Positions 34,543-41,865 of a stretch of DNA of 64,000 bases are shown piece after piece; position 1 is the first letter of the stretch; each line of letters opens with the position of its first letter. Under the pieces are notes generated by a model. That model searched no databases, was not told the DNA's origin, and was given only the letters and a program-made list of their open reading frames with translations. The position numbers were made by a program, and so were the translations under genes. Source of the stretch: Telluria aromaticivorans (GTDB lineage: Bacteria; Pseudomonadota; Gammaproteobacteria; Burkholderiales; Burkholderiaceae_D); the NCBI RefSeq assembly GCF_013003915.1, contig NZ_JABAIV010000004.1, positions 427,012 to 491,011 of the forward strand, written 5' to 3'.

Positions 34543-36762
34543 ATGAAAAATTCTGTGCACTCCCTGAAGTTCCGCACTGCCACCGCCCTGCTGCTCGGCG
34601 CAGCCCTGGCTGCTTGCGGCGGTTCGACTTCTGAACCGCCAGCAACTCTATCTGCCAGCATCGACGGCACCCGTTCCCTGGCCGCTACTTCATCGTCCAC
34701 CTATATTCCGCAGAGCCGCGCCACGGCCGCCACTTCGACCAGCACGACCAGCACAGCCACCTCGAGTATCACCGACGTGCGCTTCGAAAGCACGGCCGCA
34801 GCAGCGCAATCAAACGTGCCCGTGACCTTCGGCCAGGTATTCGCGCCCGGCCACCTGGCCTCGGCCGCCTCGCTGTCCGGCCGCCTCGACAACGGCGTTA
34901 CGATCCCGCTGCAGCTCGATGTTAAGGCCAAGCATCCCGACGGTAGTGTGCGTCACGCCATTATCTCCGCCGTCCTGCCTTCGCTGGCCGCCGGCGAAGT
35001 CCGCACCATGACGCTGAACCGCGACGCGGCTACCGCGTCCACTACGGCGACCACCGCGGCGCTGATGAATTCCGGCTTCACCGCATCGGTCAACGCCACC
35101 ATTGCCGGCGTGCGCTATTCCGCTTCGGCCGATGAGCTGATCAAGAAAGCCCTGGCGACGGCATGGCTGAACGGCTCGACCGCCAGCGAATGGCAGGTAT
35201 CGGCCCCGCTGACCACCAGCGCCGGCGTGGCCCACCCTCACTTAACCGCCCGCTTCTCGGTGCGCTGGTATGACGCGGTCAAGAAAGCCCGCGTCGATGT
35301 CGTGATCGAAAATAACTGGGCCTATGAAGCGGCGCCGCAAAACGTCACCTATGATGCCGACATCCTGGTGGGCGGCAAGTCGGTCTACGCCAAGCCCGCG
35401 CTGCAGCACTTCCACCATGCCCGCTGGCGCAAGATGTTCTGGTGGAATGGCGCTGCACCGGAAATCAATATCAAACACAACTCGGGCTACCTGATCGACA
35501 GCCGTGCGCTGCCGAACTACAACCGCACGCTGAGCATCCCGGAAAGCGTCTTGAACAACCTGAAGTCGAAATGGACGGGTGCCGCCATCGAACCGATGGG
35601 TAGCGGCCTAGCCATTCCTTATATGCCAACAACTGGTGGCCGCGACGACATCGGCATGCTGCCGCAATGGGCTGTGGTGCACCTGCTGAGCATGGACCGC
35701 CGCGCACGCGATGTTACCTTAGGTACGGCCGAACAGGCCGGCAGCTATTCGGCGCACTACCGCGACAAGAAGACCGGCCAGCCCGTCAGCCTGATCGACT
35801 ACCCATACATGACGCTGGTGGGTACGCCTGGCGACACGATGAATCCTGCGACGAAGCAGTACGAGTCGTTTCCGAAATGCGCGACCACGACAGCGTGCAC
35901 GACCCCGTACACCCATGACGTATCGCACCAGCCGGCCTTCGCTTACATGCCATACATGCTTACGGGCGACCATTTCTTCTTAGAAGAGCTGCAGTTCTGG
36001 GGCATGTACAACGTGTTCAATTCGAACCCGGGCTACCGCGAGAACATCAAAGGCCTGCTCAAGCCGGAACAGGTGCGTGGCCAGGCATGGGCACTGCGTA
36101 CGCTGGCGGAAGCGGCATACATCACGCCAGACAATGACCGCCTGAAGGAACACTTCAACCGCATCCTGGACAGCAATCTCGACTGGTATAACCAGAACTA
36201 CCCGAACAATCCGAATGCCAACAAGCTGGGCATCATCGTCAACGGGTATGCAGTGGTCTATTCGAGCAACCGCGGCATGGCTCCCTGGATGGATGACTTC
36301 TTCACTGCGGCGATCGGCCATGCGCATGACCTCGGCTTCACGAAAGCGACAACGATGCTGAAGTGGAAAGCGCAGTTCCCGATCCAGCGCATGATGGGCG
36401 AAGGCACCTGCTATATCCGCGGCGCGATGTACTCGATGATGGTCCGCGACAGCCAAACCAGCCCGTACTATACGACGATCGGCCAGGCCTTCAAGGCTAG
36501 CGATGCAGCAGAAATGCCAGCAGGGTTCTCGACCATGCAGTGCGGCAGCGCAGCGATGGCCACTGCACTTAAACTGAAAGTAGGCGAGATGACCGGTTAC
36601 TCGGCTGCTTATGCCGGCTACCCGTCGAACATGCAGCCTGCACTGGCTTATGCGGCCGATGTCGGCGGCGCGGACGGCGCCAAAGCTTGGTCGGTGTTTA
36701 TGGCCCGTACCGTCAAGCCGGATTACCGATTCGGTCCACAGTTCGACATCGTCCCTCGCTAA
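34543..36762 (+). CDS. RIFT-barrel domain lipoprotein resembling exo-polysaccharide lyases
   Basis: A 739-residue lipoprotein: the lipobox LAAC places the lipidated Cys at residue 25, followed by a Ser/Thr-rich linker to about 85. The next domain (TFGQVFAPGHLASAASLSG, then VKAKHPDGSVRHAIISAVLP) matches the N-terminal RIFT-barrel of PcRGLX/YetA-like rhamnogalacturonan lyases; the remainder is helical and Trp/Tyr rich, consistent with an alpha-toroid catalytic domain. It is probably an outer-membrane or periplasmic polysaccharide-degrading enzyme. Substrate is unknown; the locus's own EPS is one candidate. Catalytic residues could not be assigned by eye. Confidence 0.65.
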   Translation: MKNSVHSLKFRTATALLLGAALAACGGSTSEPPATLSASIDGTRSLAATSSSTYIPQSRATAATSTSTTSTATSSITDVRFESTAAAAQSNVPVTFGQVFAPGHLASAASLSGRLDNGVTIPLQLDVKAKHPDGSVRHAIISAVLPSLAAGEVRTMTLNRDAATASTTATTAALMNSGFTASVNATIAGVRYSASADELIKKALATAWLNGSTASEWQVSAPLTTSAGVAHPHLTARFSVRWYDAVKKARVDVVIENNWAYEAAPQNVTYDADILVGGKSVYAKPALQHFHHARWRKMFWWNGAAPEINIKHNSGYLIDSRALPNYNRTLSIPESVLNNLKSKWTGAAIEPMGSGLAIPYMPTTGGRDDIGMLPQWAVVHLLSMDRRARDVTLGTAEQAGSYSAHYRDKKTGQPVSLIDYPYMTLVGTPGDTMNPATKQYESFPKCATTTACTTPYTHDVSHQPAFAYMPYMLTGDHFFLEELQFWGMYNVFNSNPGYRENIKGLLKPEQVRGQAWALRTLAEAAYITPDNDRLKEHFNRILDSNLDWYNQNYPNNPNANKLGIIVNGYAVVYSSNRGMAPWMDDFFTAAIGHAHDLGFTKATTMLKWKAQFPIQRMMGEGTCYIRGAMYSMMVRDSQTSPYYTTIGQAFKASDAAEMPAGFSTMQCGSAAMATALKLKVGEMTGYSAAYAGYPSNMQPALAYAADVGGADGAKAWSVFMARTVKPDYRFGPQFDIVPR

Positions 36763-36798
36763 GTTCAAAAGCAGGCGCCACGCTCTGCCTGATTCCGC

Positions 36799-36825
36799 AA
36801 GCCCGGTGGATCCATCGGGCTTTCT
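36799..36825 (+). terminator. Intrinsic terminator after the RIFT-barrel gene
   Basis: AAGCCCG at 36799-36805 pairs with CGGGCTT at 36815-36821, with a further TG/CA pairing inside, followed by TCTCGGCCTTT. The T-run is short, so it is a moderately convincing rho-independent terminator. Confidence 0.6.
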
Positions 36826-36897
36826 CGGCCTTTACGTTCTGCAATTGTCTGGCCTGTCGTTACATAGAAAAACTGCTTTATGTTTTTAAAAATTAGC

Positions 36898-37258
36898 AAT
36901 ATGGCGCTAAATACCATGAACGACAGCCGTTTCAGCGACACCCCGTTGCTCGTCGGCTCAGGCGTGACCAGGAAAGTTCTCCTGCAGAACAACATATTTG
37001 GCAACACCGGCACCTTGACAACCCAGGTTGACGCATCGGAGAAGGCCGACTACGGTGCACTGGCGCCGGGTTTCGTCAACTGTGGCGCCTTCGATCTACG
37101 CCCAATCGCCACGCCTTAACGAGCGGCACAGCCTCGGCGCCGGGTTATGCTGCTATCGGCGTGGACCTGAAGTCTTGTGCTGTGTATCACCCCAGCCGCG
37201 GGCGCGCCGCTCGAAAGTGGGGGCGCTAGACATCAGGGCCTACGAATCAACACTTTGA
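36898..37258 (+). pseudogene. Decayed 3' fragment of a beta-helix gene
   Basis: The frame from about 36898 encodes a segment (VGSGVTRKVLLQNNIF, then APGFVN and DLRP) that matches the intact secreted beta-helix protein at 40030 around its residues 285-350. Similarity continues past the TAA at 37117 (ASAPG, then GVDLKSCAVYHPS) and, after a shift of frame, ends in ALDIRAYE, matching LLDIGAYEA of the intact protein. There is no N-terminal half. It is a truncated, frameshifted remnant of a paralogue or of an ancestral duplicated copy. Confidence 0.75.
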
Positions 37259-37778
37259 TAAGACCACAGTGCAGAAGAGCTATGTCTGGAGGTTTGGGCC
37301 CACGAGCGCTGTATCTCGTCCGTGTCCATGTGAGCAGGAACTTACTACACGAAACACTGTAACTTCCTAGTGTCTCATCCTGGGATAGGTTGAAAGTTAC
37401 GTCCTCTTTCGTTCCTTTTGAATCCAAGATTAATGATGCGCAATGAACTATATCGGGCGTTTTGTATTTCAACGCCGTATGCGGCTCCTCATGTTATCGA
37501 TGCGTACGGACTGGCGCACCAAGACTGCTGCGTGGTACCGACTTTAAGGTAGTGCAGTCAAGAGCTAGGTTCAAGGTACCTTTAATTCGGTCAGCCAGAG
37601 TGTTCTGGTAGCGATCTTAACCATCAGTCATGGAACGCAATACGCCGTGCCGGCAGTGGCCCCTAGTAGGAGGGTTTACACTGACGCAATGTGGTTTGCG
37701 GCAAGGCGCCCGCACGCCTGCAATTCTTTCAAGTGTCATCATGCTGAAACGTGCAGTTACGTGAAGTCAGGCAGCTTG
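37259..37778. other. Gene-free stretch with no recognised feature
   Basis: About 520 bases between the beta-helix remnant and the end of the minus-strand GT2 gene. Several stops occur in all frames, composition is mixed, and I see no RNA, repeat or promoter that I can support. It reads as decayed sequence. Confidence 0.5.
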
Positions 37779-38678
37779 TCAGGCGTTGTTGTCGCTCGCT
37801 TGCAAAATGTCGTCGTCAAGTACCATTTCGTTGCTCTCCGAAAGGGAACGTTGTGCATGAGCGGCTGTCGCATAGGGGCCAAAAAATTCATGACGAATGC
37901 CTTGCCCCAAAATGCGCAGGCGGGAAATACGACGCGACAATTCGCCAGGGCTCTTCAAAAGCCACGCATCCATGAGATAGGTCGAAAATATGTCCTTTGA
38001 ACGACTGTGAGCACCCACATGGCCAGTGCGATAAACCGCTCCAACAAAGGGCAAGGGTAATAACGGCGTCTGATGTTCTTTCAGATGTTTGGTGATAAAT
38101 ATATGACTACCAAGCATTTGCTTAATATACTCGTCACTCGCCTCCTCTATACTCTGCGGAAGTTCGAACAGATCAGCGCGTACGATATGCGACGTCCCAC
38201 ATACCATTGAAAAGTCAGGATGGCGGTAAAGCAGGCGGCTACCCGGACTCCATATATAACCATGACGGACGAACCAGCCGTTTTGACCACGGTTCGTTTT
38301 AACGAAACCGGTCAATCTACTGCTGACTAAATCATCGTCGTCAGTGACCATGAAATAGTCGGTCGCACTTGCATCAAGCATGCCTGCAAGGATACGACGG
38401 CCCTTGTCCAGCCTAACTGCTTCAAGAAATTGCTCTTTGTGCGCCAATCCCTGTTCATGCAGCGGGTTGGGCGGAAAATCTACCCACTTGACACGCACAC
38501 CCGGTGGCAATGCCGGTAGATCGGAGCCTCGATTGGCTACCAAAATTGCGCTCCAGCCAATTTCCGCTTGATTACTAATCGACCGCAGCGTTATTGCAAG
38601 ATTGCTTTTTAATTCTTTCCAATCTCGAGCATTGGACGGATGGCGGACAGGGATGACAAAGGTAAGGGTAGGCTGCAT
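37779..38678 (-). CDS. Glycosyltransferase family A-like protein
   Basis: A 299-residue protein starting with LTFVIPVRHPSNARDW, the first strand and nucleotide-binding loop of GT-A enzymes, and carrying YFMVTDDDDLVSSRL near residue 110, where the acidic run is the probable metal site. It lacks membrane segments. The gene is lower in GC than the core genes, stands alone between decayed sequence and IS remnants, and was probably acquired laterally. Acceptor and donor are unknown; a role in surface glycan variation is likely from context only. Confidence 0.65.
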   Translation of the reverse strand: MQPTLTFVIPVRHPSNARDWKELKSNLAITLRSISNQAEIGWSAILVANRGSDLPALPPGVRVKWVDFPPNPLHEQGLAHKEQFLEAVRLDKGRRILAGMLDASATDYFMVTDDDDLVSSRLTGFVKTNRGQNGWFVRHGYIWSPGSRLLYRHPDFSMVCGTSHIVRADLFELPQSIEEASDEYIKQMLGSHIFITKHLKEHQTPLLPLPFVGAVYRTGHVGAHSRSKDIFSTYLMDAWLLKSPGELSRRISRLRILGQGIRHEFFGPYATAAHAQRSLSESNEMVLDDDILQASDNNA

Positions 38679-39045
38679 GATGAATTTTAATAATTTTTGT
38701 ACTTGTCAGATTAACGATGGGCTTTCCGAATGTAAACACATTTATGAAACTGATACGTTTCCGCCACGGAATGCAAACCCCGTAAAATGCGGTGACACAA
38801 ATGGATTCGTGCGGGTAGCTCTTCTGCCTAAAGAAGTACTGATCAGCTAACGATTTCGCCGCATAGTCGAGATTCTTTCGACGAGGTCGCCGCGCATTCC
38901 TGAATGCAATTTTTGGCTCCGCGACCGCCGGTGTTTGAATGAATGGACTGTCTTTCGTGGGCCTTTCGGCGCTCCGGACTCACTTCGGGCTTCTGTGCCT
39001 CACACGTCAGTTTGACTATGGTTGGCTGCTCCGTTACCGCACATG
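38679..39045. other. Gene-free stretch between a GT-like gene and an IS end
   Basis: About 370 bases, AT-rich on the left where the promoter of the minus-strand GT gene should be. Nothing else is recognisable up to the IS3-type terminus at 39046. Confidence 0.4.
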
Positions 39046-39093
39046 TGAATTGCCCCGGGTTTGGTAGAGGCCATTCTTTGAGAAAATGGAGCT

Positions 39094-39417
39094 ATGAAAA
39101 AGCAACCCAAGTACTCCCCTGAAGTCATCGAGAGCGCCGTGCGCATGGTCAGCGAAGCTGGCAGCCAGTATGGGTCCCAGTGGGCGGCGATCACGTCGAT
39201 CGCCGCCAAGATCGGCTGCTCTCCGGAGACGCTGCGTCGCTGGGTACGCCAGCAGGAACGTAATACCGGCCAGCGTCCAGGACCAATCACTGCCGAAGAA
39301 GAACGCGTCAAGGCGCTCGAGCGAGAAGTTCGCGAGCTGCGCAAGGCTAACGAGATCCTGCGCCTTGCGAGTGCTTTTTTCGCCCAGGCGGAGCTCGCCC
39401 GCCACTTCAAGCCGTGA
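39094..39417 (+). CDS. IS3-family transposase OrfA
   Basis: A 107-residue DNA-binding protein: N-terminal HTH ([13 protein letters not shown], then [18 protein letters not shown] at about 40-57) and a leucine-zipper-like helix from residue 72 ([23 protein letters not shown]). Both are hallmarks of IS3-family OrfA. Its stop overlaps the orfB start, where such elements normally use -1 frameshifting to make the fused transposase. The reading frame is intact although the element is truncated. Confidence 0.9.
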   Translation: MKKQPKYSPEVIESAVRMVSEAGSQYGSQWAAITSIAAKIGCSPETLRRWVRQQERNTGQRPGPITAEEERVKALEREVRELRKANEILRLASAFFAQAELARHFKP

Positions 39418-39527
39418 GAGCGTTCATCGATCGGTACCGTCATGCCGAAGGTGTCGAGCCGATCTGCAAGGTGATGCAGGTCGCGCCGTCGGGCTACTGG
39501 CGCAACGCGGCGGCACAGCACAACCCG
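39414..39527 (+). pseudogene. IS3-family OrfB, truncated to the N-terminal 37 codons
   Basis: Translation from GTG 39414 gives [19 protein letters not shown] and VAPSGYWR, matching the start of IS3-family OrfB. Similarity stops near 39527, before the DDE catalytic core, where an unrelated sequence joins. The frame then runs to a stop at 39617 by chance. Confidence 0.75.
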
Positions 39528-39579
39528 TCAAGGCGTTCCGGCCTGACTCACACTATCCGGCCTCCACAAAAGCCGGCGA

Positions 39580-39720
39580 TTCACATGCGCCACCTCACGT
39601 CGCTGAGATGGCGATAACCATTTTTTGTGAGCATGTCTGCCGCGATCCAGCCTTGAGACGCTCCTCGACGTACATCCTTTCGAGACCGGCTTCCTCCTCC
39701 AGCTCTTCTGCATGTCTTTA
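39580..39720 (-). pseudogene. Fragment of a second IS3-family element, opposite orientation
   Basis: On the minus strand one frame reads EELEEEAGLERMYVEERLKA, a leucine-zipper end of OrfA; a second frame continues IAADML and a third continues KKWLSPSQRREVA, which resembles the orfA/orfB junction of other IS3-family elements. The three pieces are collinear but separated by frame changes, so this is a decayed remnant. It abuts the truncated element at 39046-39527. Confidence 0.5.
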
Positions 39721-39945
39721 ACGAGGATCGATGCCGCTGAACGTAGAGCGCGACTTATAGAACAGTTTTGACAGTTTGTAAAAAATAAACTTCGCCAGCG
39801 GTGTACCTATACCTAGCACTTTATTCTTGATATTCCGTAGAAGAGATCACGATGACGCACAGATCGCAGTAGAACGGCCAACTCAGATTTTGTAAAAATT
39901 TGCTTGAATCCCTTATTGTTACAATTGGTTACGTGATTTTACGCA
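39721..39945. other. AT-rich upstream region of the secreted beta-helix gene
   Basis: About 225 AT-rich bases between IS remnants and a sigma-54-like site. No ORF or repeat is supported here; it could contain an activator (PrsR) binding site, but I do not know that motif well enough to point to one. Confidence 0.4.
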
Positions 39946-39961
39946 CGGCATCATATATGCT
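39946..39961 (+). promoter_or_regulatory. Candidate sigma-54 (-24/-12) promoter
   Basis: CGGCATCATATATGCT at 39946-39961 fits the sigma-54 pattern TGGCAYR-N4-TTGCW with GG and GC exactly ten bases apart and two mismatches. It lies 69 bases before the ATG of the secreted beta-helix gene. PrsR, encoded at 21999, is a sigma-54 activator, so this gene could belong to its regulon. Confidence 0.45.
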
Positions 39962-40029
39962 GGCCAGAAATGTGTCGCAGGAAATTTCTTTCAGACACAA
40001 ACTTTGTTATTCTGACCAGAGGTATCGTG

Positions 40030-41772
40030 ATGCGCCAATCTTCCCGTTCTGTTCTGCAAACCACCATCGTTCTTGCAGGTATCTTATCGGCCATTCCGGC
40101 TTCGGCTGCGACGTTGTCGGTTGGCACTGGTAAGACCTATGCCACGCCGTGCAAAGCTTTCGCAGTCGCTAAGGAAGGCGACCTTGTCGAGATCCAGGGA
40201 AATCAAACCTATACCGGTGACGTCTGCGGTATTTACGCGAACAAATTGACAATCCGCGGCGTTAACGGTCGTCCAAAAATTAACGCCAACGGCATGAATG
40301 CGCTTGGCAAGGGCACTTGGGTCGTGAGCGGCCAGAACATCACCATCGATAATGTCGAGATGTTCGGTGCGAAGGTTCCCGACCGGAACGGCGCTGCCTT
40401 GCGTCTAGAAGGGACGAACTTCACTCTGCGCAACGCTTTCCTCCATGATAACGAGAACGGTATTCTGACCGGTGCTAATACTGCCAGCAACATCTTGATT
40501 GAATATAGCGAGTTCGGTCACAACGGCAATGGCACTGGCCAGACCCACAACCTATACATCGGCAACGTCGGCAGCCTGACCTTCCGCTACAACTTCTCAC
40601 ATGACGCCGTCATCGGCCACAACCTGAAGTCGCGCGCACGCGTCAACACCATTGTCTACAGCCGCTTCTCTAGCACGGCGCCTGGCCAGACGGGCACAAC
40701 TGCTACCGGTCGGCCGAGCTACGAGATCGACCTGCCAAATGCAGGCACTTCCTACATCATCGGTAACGTTATCCAGCAGCCGGCCGCGCACGACAACCCG
40801 AACCTGGTCGCCTATGGCGCCGAAGGTGCGAGCAACCCTGGTCACGACCTGTATGTCGTCAACAATACATTCCTGAACGATGACAGCTCGCGCGGCAATT
40901 TTGTGATGGTCGGCTCCGGCGTTACCAAGAAAATTTTGTTGCAAAACAATATCTTCGCCGGTATTGGTACCTTGACGAACCAGGTTGGCGCAATTGAAAA
41001 GACCAACTACCGTGCCACCGCGCCGGGCTTCGTCAACCGTGCAGCGTACGATTTGCGTCCGACGGCAAGCGCGTTGGTCATCAATGCCGGTTCGGCGCCG
41101 GGCAATGCAACCTCGGGCTTCTCCTTGGCAGCAGTTGCGCAGTACAAGCATTCGGCATCGGGTGAAACCCGCCCGGTGTCAGGCTTGCTCGATATCGGCG
41201 CGTACGAAGCGGCTGCGGTTACTACCCTACCAACACCAACCCCGGCACCAACCCCTTCGCCGGCTCCTGCGCCAACGCCTGCACCAGCACCGGCGCCCGC
41301 ACCTGCGCCAACCCCAACTGGCTGGACCACCTGCGCTGCCGAATGGAGCACCTGTTCGTTCACTGGCACCCGCCAGGTCCGCTACGGCACGGCGACGAAG
41401 TATGTCACCAAGACCCTGACTGGTCCGACGATCTGCACCAATACCGTGTTCGGTGATCCGGCTCCAGGCTCCGTGAAGAGCTGCAGCTACGGCAACACGA
41501 CCGTGACGCCGACGACCACAACCCCGGCTCCAGCTCCAGCTCCGGCACCTGCGCCAGTACCTTCGCCAACGCCAACGACGGCAACCTGGACCCATTGCGC
41601 CGGTGAATTCGGCACCTGTGTCGTGCCGGGTACACGTGAAGTACGCTACGGTGTTGCCGGCAGTTTTGCAACAAAGATCGTGACCGGTTCGGTTGCATGC
41701 TCCAATGCCGTCTTTGGCGACCCGAAGCTCGGCATGACAAAATCGTGCAGCTACTCCAGCCTCGTACGTTAA
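40030..41772 (+). CDS. Secreted right-handed beta-helix protein with two Cys-rich C-terminal modules
   Basis: A 580-residue protein with a signal peptide cleaved after about residue 27 (SAIPASA). Residues 30-395 form a parallel beta-helix with repeated N-[IVL]-x-[IVL] ladders (WVVSGQNITIDNVEMFG, FTLRNAFLHDNENGI, YSEFGHNGNGTGQTHNLYIGNVG). Then a Pro/Thr linker and two copies of a roughly 57-residue module, at about 431-487 and 518-576, each with WTxCAxE near its start and GTRxVRYG, VFGDP and KSCSY. The modules are probably disulfide-bonded carbohydrate-binding units. ATG 40030 has AGAGG upstream. Likely an extracellular polysaccharide-acting enzyme. Confidence 0.75.
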   Translation: MRQSSRSVLQTTIVLAGILSAIPASAATLSVGTGKTYATPCKAFAVAKEGDLVEIQGNQTYTGDVCGIYANKLTIRGVNGRPKINANGMNALGKGTWVVSGQNITIDNVEMFGAKVPDRNGAALRLEGTNFTLRNAFLHDNENGILTGANTASNILIEYSEFGHNGNGTGQTHNLYIGNVGSLTFRYNFSHDAVIGHNLKSRARVNTIVYSRFSSTAPGQTGTTATGRPSYEIDLPNAGTSYIIGNVIQQPAAHDNPNLVAYGAEGASNPGHDLYVVNNTFLNDDSSRGNFVMVGSGVTKKILLQNNIFAGIGTLTNQVGAIEKTNYRATAPGFVNRAAYDLRPTASALVINAGSAPGNATSGFSLAAVAQYKHSASGETRPVSGLLDIGAYEAAAVTTLPTPTPAPTPSPAPAPTPAPAPAPAPAPTPTGWTTCAAEWSTCSFTGTRQVRYGTATKYVTKTLTGPTICTNTVFGDPAPGSVKSCSYGNTTVTPTTTTPAPAPAPAPAPVPSPTPTTATWTHCAGEFGTCVVPGTREVRYGVAGSFATKIVTGSVACSNAVFGDPKLGMTKSCSYSSLVR

Positions 41773-41807
41773 TCAGCAGCGCAGCGCCATACCGGCGCCA
41801 CCAATAG

Positions 41808-41842
41808 AAAAGGGGCCGCGATCTTCATCGCGGCCCCTTTTT
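41808..41842. terminator. Bidirectional intrinsic terminator
   Basis: GGGGCCGCGAT at 41812-41822 and ATCGCGGCCCC at 41827-41837 form an 11-bp stem with loop CTTC, flanked by AAAA on the left and TTTTT on the right. It serves both the rightward beta-helix gene and the leftward M13 peptidase gene that converge here. Confidence 0.9.
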
Positions 41843-41865
41843 AACGCCTGCGCAAACCTATCTGC

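Larger units (their letters stand above)
39046..39527 (+). mobile_element. Truncated IS3-family insertion sequence, left part
   Basis: The left end begins near 39046 with TGAATTGCCCCGGGTTTG, resembling left inverted repeats of IS3-family elements, 48 bases before an intact orfA. orfB is lost after about 37 codons and no matching right inverted repeat was found before 39960, so the element is 3'-truncated and immobile by itself. Confidence 0.75.

Noticed and set aside
37647..38000. 117-codon plus-strand frame near the GT-like gene
   Set aside because: Mostly antisense to the supported minus-strand glycosyltransferase-like gene; no domain or start signal.
33155..41800. Genomic island integrated at tRNA-Arg
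   Set aside because: The accessory zone starts beside a tRNA gene, but I see no integrase gene and no direct repeat of the tRNA 3' end, so island boundaries are not supported.
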